64,000 nt of DNA. Origin: Thermotoga profunda AZM34c06. Lineage in GTDB: Bacteria > Thermotogota > Thermotogae > Thermotogales > DSM-5069. A program made the translations under genes and the position numbers. The stretch is from NCBI RefSeq assembly GCF_000828675.1, contig NZ_AP014510.1, forward strand, positions 825,413 through 889,412, read 5' to 3'. How positions within the stretch are numbered: position 1 is the first letter of the stretch; the number at the start of each line of letters is the position of its first letter. The notes beneath the pieces were generated by a model. That model was not told the origin of the DNA. It saw only the letters and a list, made by a program, of their open reading frames with translations, and did not search any database. Positions 7,870-16,457 of this stretch are shown one piece after another.

Positions 7870-8785
7870 GTGAAAATCCTTGTGATAGGCTACATGCATC
7901 CAAAGTACGACAAAAGGATGTTTCGAACGGTAAAGATGTTGGCTGAAAGATGTGAGGTAATTTACCGATATTTGACAGATAAAGACGAGAAAGAATGTGT
8001 TGAAGGTAATATTAGATATGTGCCTGTAAAGTATGCAAAGGATGGTAAAACAAAATATATTTTAGAGTATTTTAAAAGAATATCTTTCGATAAAGTGATC
8101 TTTGATTTGATCAGAGATAGTGAATACGATGTTGTGTATTTCCATCATTTCTTGGCAAGTCTGCTTGTTAAGGCTTTCAAAGTGGCAAAGAAGAGAGGGA
8201 AGGTGGTCATCTATGATATCCACATTTAGTGTTTCCAAATTACGCTGAAAGTGTTTTTTCTCAGACAGGAAAGAGAAAGAGATATGTATAGTTGGAAAAA
8301 CGCCAAGGGGTATCAGCCACGAGAAAGAGATCTTAAAAAAACTTATCGCTAATGGATTTGGACTTTGGACTCAAGTTGATAGGCATGGATTTGGATGTTT
8401 TTAGCGATATTCCACATGAATACAAAGCATTTATGCCATATGATGGGATGATGAAAGAATTTTCAAAGTCTGCTTTTTCGCTTATTTTGTACAATACCAT
8501 AGGTTATGATTACAAAAACTATATATTTGCTTTACCAAATAAATACTACGATTCACTTGCAGCTGGCGTGCCTGTGATTGTGAAAAATACGTTTTTATCT
8601 ATGGCGAGAGAGGTTGAAAGTTATAAAGTTGGAGTGGTTATAGATCCTAAAAATGTGGATGAGTCGGTAGAGAAGATTGAAAGCTTATGAAGGTTATAAT
8701 GAATTAGTCGAGAATATAAAGAAGTACCAAGAAAGATTTGTGTTAACTTGGGCAAAAAAGATGAGTTTTTGGGATTTATCTTGAA
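7870..8785 (+). pseudogene. glycosyltransferase family 4, multiply frameshifted
   Basis: GTG 7870 starts KILVIGYMHPKYDKRMFRT and runs 120 codons as a normal GT4 N-terminal domain, stopping at 8229. The continuation is scattered over other frames: VFPNYAESVFSQTGKRKRY (8230-8290), IVGKTPRGISHEKEILKKL (8300-8356), then from 8375 HEYKAFMPYDGMMKEFSKSA, ALPNKYYDSLAAGVPVIV and GVVIDPKNVDE, the donor-binding end. At least three frameshifts are needed, so the gene is dead. It marks the end of the eroded polysaccharide locus. Confidence 0.75.
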
Positions 8786-8888
8786 AATTTAGGGAATATA
8801 TATTTTTCTATGTACAGTCGCCATTGTACCGTGGTTTCAAGGTAAAATATTCAAAGACTGTATAAAAAGATTCGTGGGGGGGGTCCAT

Positions 8889-11800
8889 TTGGAGATATCG
8901 CAAGCTGTCATTAAACAAATAAGAGTTTGGCAAGATCGATTGTTGAATCTGAGTGCTAACAATCCTTTACTTGCTGTAGATCAAGCGAATGTTTCGAAAT
9001 TATTGGTGAAAGATCCTGATATGTTCAATCTTTTTGACATCCTGGTTGAAAGAGGCAAAGAGTTGAATTTGCCCTTTGTTGTTTATGATTACGAGAATGA
9101 TGAGTATGTTCTTAAAGACCAGGGAGACATTCAATTTGAAATTTATACAAAAGAGCTCGAGAAAAAAATAAAAAGACTTCACATGCTTTCAAAGACTTCA
9201 ATTGAAGAAAAAGGAATTGTCTCTTTGTTTATAACTTTTGGAGTACTCAAATTGAAAGATCCAGAATTTCTTGTTCCATATTTGTCTTTTCCAATAATAT
9301 TGACTCCCTGCGAACTTACAAGAAAAGGACCATACTCTGCATTCAAAATAAATGCCCTTGAGGAAGAGACCCAACTCAATCCTATTTTAGAGCTATTGTT
9401 CCGTGAGAAATACAAGATACCTTTTCCCCAAACAGAGAAAATAGATCTTAAGGAGATTATTCACTATATAGAAAATTTACTCAAACAATACACTGATTGG
9501 AGGATCTTACCACAATCTTGGCTTTTAAACCTGAACCCGGAAACAATTGTGATACGCAATGACTTGGAAAATATCATACAAAACAGCGAAATCAGAAGCC
9601 ATCCAATCATAGAGTCATTGGCAGGAATGCCACGTCAAAATGAATCCAAAAAAGTAGTACAGTCAATACCATTAGTACCTGTTTTAGAAGCTGATTCAAG
9701 TCAAATTGATATTCTCCGACGGGTAAGAAATGGTGAAAATCTTGTCGTACATGGTCCTCCTGGTACTGGCAAGAGTCAAACGATTGTCAACATCATTGCA
9801 GATGCTTTGATATGTGGAAAGACTGTACTTTTTGTGAGTGCAAAAAAGGCGGCGTTGGATGTGGTTTATGAAAGATTGAAAAATATCGGCCTGGATAGAT
9901 TCTGTTTGGAAGTTCACAGCACCAGGAAAGCAAAGGTTGAATTGATCTCGGATTTGAAGAAAACGATTGATCAAATTCAAACCGAGCAGCCTTTTGAACG
10001 ACCAGAAAAGCTTATTGAACATTTTAAAGACTTGAAAAACTACCTGGACAATTCTCTCAAAGCGCTTCATTGGACAGATTATCCGCTGGGTATATCTGTT
10101 TACGATGCAATTTTGAGATTAGAACAGATGAAAGATTCCCCTGGCATGATACATCCTTTGCCGTTTTCAAGAATAACTGAGGTTCCGAAAAAACAACTTG
10201 AAGAGTATTTGCAAATCTTGACCTTATTAGAAGACTTCTCAGATATGTATACAAAGATGGATCAACATCCTTGGAATGGATTCCAATTCCAAAACAATTT
10301 ACTTCCTTATCCTGCAAAGGTAATAGAATTCGTTGAATATGTAAAGGTGAATCTGGAAGATTTGAAGCAGATATTAGAAAAAATCGGGTTTTCCAATGTC
10401 GACGAGTTAAATTTCAAAATCCTGCAAGAAATGGCTAAAACTTTAAATTCATTGACACAAGTTGATGTTTTTTCAATTGAATGGTTCCGCATGAGCCAGG
10501 AGAAATTTGAAAAAATTCTTCGAGTTTTGAGAGATTATTTCAAAGCGATCGATGACTTTAGCTCCCTATCGAAAATATGTGCCGAACATACTTCAAAGTC
10601 TGTAGAAGAATTAGCAGAATTACTCAGCCCAGTGGAGTGCGTTTACAACAAATGGACACGGATTCTCAAACCATCGTACTGGAAATGGATGAGATATGTC
10701 AACACAAAGCTAAATTATCCCCACAACTTTGAGCAGATCAGAAATCTTTATTTTCATACAAAAATGGTTCTTGATAGCAAGAGGAAAATCATTGAACAAG
10801 AGAATTTCTTAAACACTTATATCAACGTGGGATCTGATCTGAAAAGGCTCAAAATAACTCTGAAAGAAATGGAAATAGCCTTTGAAATAACCAAGCTGGT
10901 TAGAAATCCAGAAAGATTCATTCAATCTGATCTTATCATTGATGATGGCATTAAGGAGTTAATTTTGAAGGCGTTGAAGATCGTAGAAGATCTTACTTTA
11001 AAAAAAGTCATGCATGACCTGGAAAAGCTCTGGCCTAATGGTTTTGCAAATTCCAAGTCTGTTTTTGAACTAAATATCGATAAACTGTTGGACAAAATCA
11101 AGCAATTGTTAGAAAATGAAACAAGACTTCATGAATGGGTTCGTTTTCAAGAAATAGTGCAAAAATTGGAAGAATTGAATCTGATATCTTTCATCGAGAG
11201 GGTTATCAAGGATAACAAAGATAACCTGAAAAACATTAGAAAGATCTTTGAAAAAAATTTCTACAAACAATGGGTGGGAAGTATATGTTCTCAAAATGTT
11301 TACCTTAAGGGATTTTCCAAGGAAATTCATGAAAGGACTATCCTAAAGCTCAGAGAGACCGAAGAAAAACTCAGACAAGATTGGACAAAGTACATAAAAT
11401 CAACTACCTCGCTGAGAATAAGAAATATATTAAATCTTCCTAATGAATTCACACAGCAAATACGAATTCTGATGAGAGAAATTCAGAAAAAACGCAGGCA
11501 CAAACCTATCAGAAGATTATTTCAGGAAACATCGGATGTTTTTAGATATCTCAAACCGTGTATCTTTATGAGCCCTATCTCTGTTGCTTCTTTTTTAGAT
11601 TTGAAAAAGTATGCTTTTTATTTTGATATTGTCATCTTTGATGAAGCATCGCAGCTGATGACTCCAGAGGCGATACCTGCAATAGTCAGAGGAAAACAGA
11701 TTGTTGTAGCAGGTGATCCTAAGCAACTCCCACCAACAACCTTTTTCAAATCATATTATGAATTAGAAGATACCGACGATGAATTCAAACCTCTTGAATC

Positions 11801-12818
11801 GTTTTTGGATGATTGCATAGCTTCACCTCACGTTTTCAGTAATGGCTACTTAAAATGGCACTATCGTAGCCGGGATGAACGTTTAATAGCATTTTCAAAC
11901 TATTATTTTTACGGTGACAATCCCTTGATAACATTCCCGTCTATTAATAGCAATAGTGACGATCAAGGAGTAAGACTGGTATATGTTAACGGAGTATGGG
12001 ATCGTGCAAAGAGCAGAACAAATCCAATTGAAGCTCAGAAGGTTGTAGATATTGTGATCGAACATCTCAATAAGCACCCTGAGCGTTCACTGGGAGTTGT
12101 AACAATGAATATCTCTCAAAGAAATCTAATAGAAGATCTTCTTTACAAAGCTCTCGAAAAGTATCCACATTTGTTCGACATTGTTTTTGCACCATCAAAT
12201 GAACCGTTCTTTATAAAATCTCTCGAAAATGTCCAAGGTGATGAGAGAGATACTATTATCATCAGTGTTGGTTATGCTCAGTCGCCATCTGGAAAGATCT
12301 CGTACAATTTTGGTCCGCTGAATTACGAATCAGGTTGGAGAAGACTGAACGTTCTTGTTACAAGGGCACGTTATCAGATCATCCTGGTTACCAGCTTAAA
12401 ATCATCGGATCTCTCTGAAATAAAACCCGATAATCGTGGTGCTATGGCACTGAAGAATTATATAGAATATGCCGAAAGAGGCTGCAAATTAAGCGCCAAT
12501 GCATTTAAAGAAGAATGTAATGATATCCTGCCAAATATTGTAGCTTCAAAGCTCAACGAGAAAGGGATTTTGACCGATGTCAATGTAGGATTGGGATTGT
12601 GCCGGATAGATATTGTGATAAAAGATTCTAAGGATTCAAAGAAGTATCTAATGGGATTCATCCATGACGGCAAAGATCATATGATGATCAGCGATGCTTT
12701 CGATAGAGAAGTTTTAAAATTCAAAGTTCTTGAACGTCTTGGATGGCCACTGAAAAGAATCTGGACTTTGGAGTGGTACATGAATTCAAATAAAGTGATT
12801 GAAGATATATCAGTTTGA
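8889..12818 (+). CDS. giant SF1 helicase with C-terminal nuclease-like domain (DUF4011-type)
   Basis: About 1,309 residues. TTG 8889 is preferred because the G-run at 8876-8882 is a good ribosome site for it; a GTG at 8874 is also in frame. The N-terminus (IRVWQDRLLNLSANNPLL) is the DUF4011-type domain. Walker A GPPGTGKSQT lies near residue 290, a ~560-residue alpha-helical insertion follows, then Walker B FDEASQL near 916 and GDPKQLPPT. Motif V (QGDERDTIIIS) and motif VI (RRLNVLVTRARYQ) near 1150 complete a superfamily 1 motor. The last ~100 residues (LGLCRIDIVI, then FIHDGKDH) fit a Vsr/PD-(D/E)XK-like nuclease. Related proteins occur in antiphage loci; this one begins the defence island. 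Its exact role is not known. Confidence 0.85.
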   Translation: MEISQAVIKQIRVWQDRLLNLSANNPLLAVDQANVSKLLVKDPDMFNLFDILVERGKELNLPFVVYDYENDEYVLKDQGDIQFEIYTKELEKKIKRLHMLSKTSIEEKGIVSLFITFGVLKLKDPEFLVPYLSFPIILTPCELTRKGPYSAFKINALEEETQLNPILELLFREKYKIPFPQTEKIDLKEIIHYIENLLKQYTDWRILPQSWLLNLNPETIVIRNDLENIIQNSEIRSHPIIESLAGMPRQNESKKVVQSIPLVPVLEADSSQIDILRRVRNGENLVVHGPPGTGKSQTIVNIIADALICGKTVLFVSAKKAALDVVYERLKNIGLDRFCLEVHSTRKAKVELISDLKKTIDQIQTEQPFERPEKLIEHFKDLKNYLDNSLKALHWTDYPLGISVYDAILRLEQMKDSPGMIHPLPFSRITEVPKKQLEEYLQILTLLEDFSDMYTKMDQHPWNGFQFQNNLLPYPAKVIEFVEYVKVNLEDLKQILEKIGFSNVDELNFKILQEMAKTLNSLTQVDVFSIEWFRMSQEKFEKILRVLRDYFKAIDDFSSLSKICAEHTSKSVEELAELLSPVECVYNKWTRILKPSYWKWMRYVNTKLNYPHNFEQIRNLYFHTKMVLDSKRKIIEQENFLNTYINVGSDLKRLKITLKEMEIAFEITKLVRNPERFIQSDLIIDDGIKELILKALKIVEDLTLKKVMHDLEKLWPNGFANSKSVFELNIDKLLDKIKQLLENETRLHEWVRFQEIVQKLEELNLISFIERVIKDNKDNLKNIRKIFEKNFYKQWVGSICSQNVYLKGFSKEIHERTILKLRETEEKLRQDWTKYIKSTTSLRIRNILNLPNEFTQQIRILMREIQKKRRHKPIRRLFQETSDVFRYLKPCIFMSPISVASFLDLKKYAFYFDIVIFDEASQLMTPEAIPAIVRGKQIVVAGDPKQLPPTTFFKSYYELEDTDDEFKPLESFLDDCIASPHVFSNGYLKWHYRSRDERLIAFSNYYFYGDNPLITFPSINSNSDDQGVRLVYVNGVWDRAKSRTNPIEAQKVVDIVIEHLNKHPERSLGVVTMNISQRNLIEDLLYKALEKYPHLFDIVFAPSNEPFFIKSLENVQGDERDTIIISVGYAQSPSGKISYNFGPLNYESGWRRLNVLVTRARYQIILVTSLKSSDLSEIKPDNRGAMALKNYIEYAERGCKLSANAFKEECNDILPNIVASKLNEKGILTDVNVGLGLCRIDIVIKDSKDSKKYLMGFIHDGKDHMMISDAFDREVLKFKVLERLGWPLKRIWTLEWYMNSNKVIEDISV

Positions 12819-12831
12819 AAGTCGGGAGAAA

Positions 12832-12849
12832 TTCTTCTGAACAGAAGAA
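12832..12849. repeat. perfect 18-base palindrome after the helicase gene
   Basis: TTCTTCTGAACAGAAGAA reads the same on both strands up to its central bases and lies 13 bases after the helicase stop. No T-tract follows, so it is more likely a protein site or mRNA 3' stabiliser than an intrinsic terminator. Confidence 0.4.
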
Positions 12850-12891
12850 GTTGTGGTATTTCAAAAAGATCGAATAATTTAGATCGACAAG

Positions 12892-12956
12892 TTTTGACCT
12901 TGCTTTAGGTCAAAATAATGAAAATTTGACCTAACAGAGGGTCAATATATTATAAT
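12892..12956 (+). promoter_or_regulatory. promoter with two TTGACCT inverted-repeat operators
   Basis: Inverted repeat 1 is TTTTGACCT, 6 bases, AGGTCAAAA (12892-12915). Inverted repeat 2 is TTGACCT, 5-6 bases, GGGTCAA (12926-12945), which overlaps a possible -35 TTGACC; TATAAT is at 12951-12956. The half-site AGGTCAA appears four times in 54 bases. The downstream gene is a broken DUF4143 ATPase. Confidence 0.6.
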
Positions 12957-12990
12957 GAGTGAAAAAATGAGCATCTGGAGGTTGTTTTAT

Positions 12991-13958
12991 GTGACACGTG
13001 ATGAAATACTGGCAGTTCTCTTAAGGTGGAACCTGTGGGGAAATGCAAGAAAGACCAAGATAGTTTCAAGAGAATGTATTCAAAAAGTGAGGTCTTTTAA
13101 AGATTATCACGGTGTTATTGTGATAAAAGGACCACGTAGGGCAGGAAAATCAACGAATATGTAACTGCAAGGGGTTATAACTTTCCAGATAAGCTTAAAC
13201 TGATCTCTGGGAAGAACATTTATCTTTCCCTTTTGAAGGATTATCTCGTATACGGTGGTTTTCCTGAGGTAGTTATGAACATAGAAAAAGGACAGGTTGT
13301 CGACAGAATTCTTTCTCAATACGCAGAGGATATCATTCTTAAAGATATAGTAGCAAGATATAGTGTAGAAAATACAAAGCTTCTAAAAGCACTGTCAAAA
13401 TTCATCGCTCAAAATATAGGTAACAAATTTTCAATTAGAAAGATGCAGAGATATTTTGAAAACATTTTTGAAGAAAAATCTTCTACAAGTACAATATCTA
13501 CCTATATTTCCTATCTGGAATCTGCCTACTTTTGTTTCGAAGTTCCTAAGTTCGATTATTCATTGAAAAAAACCATCAAAAGTCCCGTTAAGTATTATTT
13601 GATAGACACAGGACTAAGAAATACGATATATCCTTCTTCCAGCCCTGATCGTGGGAGGTTATTGGAAAATGCAATATATCTGAAATTAAGAAATATGTAC
13701 GAGGAGATATTCTATTGGGAAGAAAAAAACGAAGTTGATTTTGTGTGCAAAAAGCAAAATGATCTGGTATTGTACAATGTCTCGTATGTTTCAAAAGAAT
13801 CTGAGATAAAAGAAAGAGAACTAAAAGGCTTTGTGGAATTCCCATACCCTACGGTTGAAAGATACCTCATAACCTGGGATTTATACACCAAACTTTCTTG
13901 GAATGGTTTGAAAATAAAAGCTTTACCTGCTTATCTTTTTTTGCTCGATTCTGATTGA
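12991..13958 (+). pseudogene. DUF4143 ATPase with internal deletion
   Basis: GTG 12991, preceded by GGAGG at 12977-12981, starts TRDEILAVLLRWNLWGNA and reaches the Walker A motif GPRRAGKST, then stops at about 13164. Sequence resumes in another frame with NEYVTARGYNFPDKLKL and LLKDYLVYGGFPEVVM, and the DUF4143 domain is then complete to 13958 (EVDFVCKK, a D-x-K-like element). Compared with the intact copy at 5961-7355, about 100-150 residues holding Walker B and the sensor are missing. The promoter and operators upstream look undamaged. Confidence 0.75.
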
Positions 13959-14059
13959 CTTTAAACTTTTTGCCAATCGGCGAATTTTGATTCTGGACTT
14001 TCTGTTATGACGATTGCTTTGTATATATAAGTTTGGTGAAAATAATTGGTCAGTTTTAT

Positions 14060-14088
14060 TTGACAACAAAACGAAAAATGTTTATAAT
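14060..14088 (+). promoter_or_regulatory. consensus promoter of CRISPR module A
   Basis: TTGACA (14060-14065), 17-base spacer, TATAAT (14083-14088): an exact sigma-70 consensus. It lies inside the in-frame extension upstream of cmr1, which shows that translation of cmr1 cannot begin at the far-upstream TTG at 14014. Confidence 0.8.
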
Positions 14089-14133
14089 ATAAATGATAAG
14101 TATTTTTCCGATTTCGACCGTGGGGGTGTAAAG

Positions 14134-15360
14134 ATTAACTTACAAATAAAAACTCCAATTTGGACTGGTGATATTGATTCAAAGAGCGATACTATTCAAT
14201 CAACAGGTATTGTTGGATCTCTTCGCTGGTGGACAGAAGCACTTCTCAGAGGAATGAATGAATTTGCGTGTGATCCTACTGGTGACTCAAGATGCCCTGA
14301 TGATGAAAAATATTGCTCCTCTTGCTTGATTTTTGGTGCCACAGGGAGAAGAAGGCTTTTCAGATTGGAGATAAATGGAGGAAGGAAAATCTCTTTTCCA
14401 GGGAATGGGGCAATAAACGTAAAACCATCTGGGCGTTCACGCGGTTGGTTTTTTGGCCCCGCGATAGTCGGAGGATTGAAAATGGAAATCATTCCTCTCG
14501 ACGAAAAATTTGATGAAAACTTCGTATTGGTGCCATTACTTGTTGCTTCTAAATGGGGAGGTATCGGCGCAAAAACACAACTTGGATATGGCGTTGTTGA
14601 AGTGGCAAGTTCATCAAATGCTGATTTTGATAAATTTAAGAAAGCCCTTGAAGATCTTTCTAGAGAAAGAAAACGTCAGGAATTAAATAACCTCAGTTTA
14701 CCAAATCTCAAAGAAATGTTCTTTGCAAAGATTCAGTTCAAAGCAAGCAACAATTGGTGGGAAAAAGTTGATGGATTAATAGATAAATCAGGTAAAAATA
14801 GATTTGAAAAAGAAATAAGAAAAAAAGTGATAGAAGAATGTCTTAATAACAATTTCTTACCCATAGCTCCGGTGATCAAAAACTGGTTGAGATATGGTAA
14901 TGGGAGGCAAACCTGGCAACACAATAATAGAGCAAGAGGTTTAGAAAACTGGTTGTTTGGTACCAGTAAGACAGTGTGTCCACAATGTTATGACTATGAC
15001 ATAGTGCCTCAGGAAAATGAAACTTATAAATGTCGAAATTGCAATCAAAAATTCAAAAAAGAGGAAGTCATAGATAGATGTGCTTCAAAGATAAACATTT
15101 CCTGCGCTTATGTTGTTGATAATAATCTTTGGGAAGTCAGAATATGGGGATGGATACCTTCTTACCCTAAGATTCAAGGTTTTCAAAAAGATCGGTTTCT
15201 GGACAATCTCAAAAGTGCGTTGAACGGCGGAAATTTTCACGCACTATTTGGTAATCAAACGTCAGATCACAAACTCGTTGTGTGGCGAGAGTATAACTCA
15301 GAAAGAGATACTTTTAAGAAAGAAGAAAACTTCGATGGCTTTGTCAAGAGTTTATTGTAG
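14134..15360 (+). CDS. cmr1: Cmr1-type RAMP (Cas7 group), module A
   Basis: Backbone or tail subunit of a type III Cmr complex, which uses a crRNA to bind target RNA. NLQIKTPIWTGD followed by GIVGSLRWWTEALLRGM and the Cys cluster FACDP...CSSCLIFGATGRR are Cmr1 hallmarks, and the glycine-rich loop GGIGAKTQLGYGVV is present. A second Cys set, CPQCYD...CRNC (about 280-300 in this numbering), looks like an inserted zinc ribbon that the module B paralog lacks. No ATG, GTG or TTG lies between the consensus promoter and the conserved N-terminus. ATT 14134 fits the paralog's length and has GGGGGTG seven bases upstream, so I infer a non-canonical ATT start giving 408 residues. First gene of a six-gene operon. 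Confidence 0.85.
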   Translation: MNLQIKTPIWTGDIDSKSDTIQSTGIVGSLRWWTEALLRGMNEFACDPTGDSRCPDDEKYCSSCLIFGATGRRRLFRLEINGGRKISFPGNGAINVKPSGRSRGWFFGPAIVGGLKMEIIPLDEKFDENFVLVPLLVASKWGGIGAKTQLGYGVVEVASSSNADFDKFKKALEDLSRERKRQELNNLSLPNLKEMFFAKIQFKASNNWWEKVDGLIDKSGKNRFEKEIRKKVIEECLNNNFLPIAPVIKNWLRYGNGRQTWQHNNRARGLENWLFGTSKTVCPQCYDYDIVPQENETYKCRNCNQKFKKEEVIDRCASKINISCAYVVDNNLWEVRIWGWIPSYPKIQGFQKDRFLDNLKSALNGGNFHALFGNQTSDHKLVVWREYNSERDTFKKEENFDGFVKSLL

Positions 15361-15368
15361 GGGGATAG

Positions 15369-16457
15369 ATGATGTGTCACGATTTCTACGCTCAATATAA
15401 AGTTGAAAATGAACAAGATGTCGATCAACTCACCATTGGTTCTGGAAAATACAACGATATAACGGATGTGTATCAAAGAATCTTGCTTCTCTCCACAGCC
15501 TACCCGAACAGCCTTAATTACGCACGATCTGGAAATAGAACAATATCATCCGGCTTAAAAGCAATCTTGCATTCTTCTAAACTTTACGATCAACACATTT
15601 CATGCAGATTGGAAGAGATGAAAACGCTTGGCATGGACCCGGAAGCAGATATTGCCCTTCTACCAAAGGGGAGTTGGATTCTTGAGTTTCAGATAGAACT
15701 GGAGAAACCATTTCTCTCGAGAGACGATGTACCGTTTTACATCATCGATAATCCCGTGAAAAAGGACATTGTTTTTTCAATTCCTGTCACTCTTGCTACT
15801 ACTTGGAAGGGTAATCTGCGCTGGGCAATGATGAAAAAATGGCTCGAAAGTAGAAAAAACAATCCAAGGGAATTTGCAGAGATAAGGTTTCGCCATACAT
15901 TGCTTTTTGGGACAGAAAAGGGATGGGAAAGTATACCAAAGGGATGGACAGAGTATCTAGACAGGATGTGTCCAGATGCAAAGGAAATCTATAGAAAGAA
16001 ACTGATAGAGAAGTTTGGAGATTATGCTAAGGCAGAGGATATCCACGTTCAAGGAATGCTTTATTTCTACCCTACTTTCTGGAACAAAGCTGAGCTTATG
16101 ATCATTAATCCGCACGATAGAAAGACAAAAACAGGTAAAAATCCCATCTATTTTGAAATTGTTCCAGAGGGAGCAAAGGGTATGTTCAGATTGCTTTACG
16201 TGCCATATCACTGGCTTGGAAGCAACAATGAAGAATTGAGAAATAAAATCCAGGAAGATCTGCCTCAAATCATAACTGGTATCAAGGCTATGATATTCGA
16301 ATATGGATTTTCTGCCAAAAAAACGGTCGGGTTTGGAAAAGCAAAAAATAATCTTCGCTTTGGTAGGTTGGAGATAAAAGGATTCCTATCTGCTCGAAAA
16401 TTTTCAAATTTTGAAGAGTTAGAGAATATTTGGGGTGTGGAAGATGAGCATTCTTGA
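15369..16457 (+). CDS. cmr6: Cmr6-like RAMP (Cas7 group), module A
   Basis: 362 residues; ATG 15369 follows GGGGGAT, with ATG 15372 as an equal alternative. The RAMP core has LEFQIELEKPFLSRDD, then IDNPVKKD...TTWKGNLRWA, the usual small-residue/basic helix that starts the RNA-binding part of Cas7-group RAMPs, and the C-terminal glycine-rich loop FSAKKTVGFGKA. Its position second after cmr1 and its match to the protein at 28152-29063 suggest the Cmr6 role, capping the 3' end of the crRNA. Assignment as Cmr6 is by order and exclusion rather than a strict signature. The stop overlaps the start of cas10. Confidence 0.75.
   Translation: MMCHDFYAQYKVENEQDVDQLTIGSGKYNDITDVYQRILLLSTAYPNSLNYARSGNRTISSGLKAILHSSKLYDQHISCRLEEMKTLGMDPEADIALLPKGSWILEFQIELEKPFLSRDDVPFYIIDNPVKKDIVFSIPVTLATTWKGNLRWAMMKKWLESRKNNPREFAEIRFRHTLLFGTEKGWESIPKGWTEYLDRMCPDAKEIYRKKLIEKFGDYAKAEDIHVQGMLYFYPTFWNKAELMIINPHDRKTKTGKNPIYFEIVPEGAKGMFRLLYVPYHWLGSNNEELRNKIQEDLPQIITGIKAMIFEYGFSAKKTVGFGKAKNNLRFGRLEIKGFLSARKFSNFEELENIWGVEDEHS

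Noticed and set aside
14093..14130. 12-codon leader peptide (ATG 14093) before cmr1
   Set aside because: No ribosome site and a chance-length frame; only notable because it ends near the ATT start.
14014..14133. TTG 14014 as the cmr1 start, adding 40 residues
   Set aside because: The extension contains the consensus promoter and shows no resemblance to Cmr1; the paralog starts much later.
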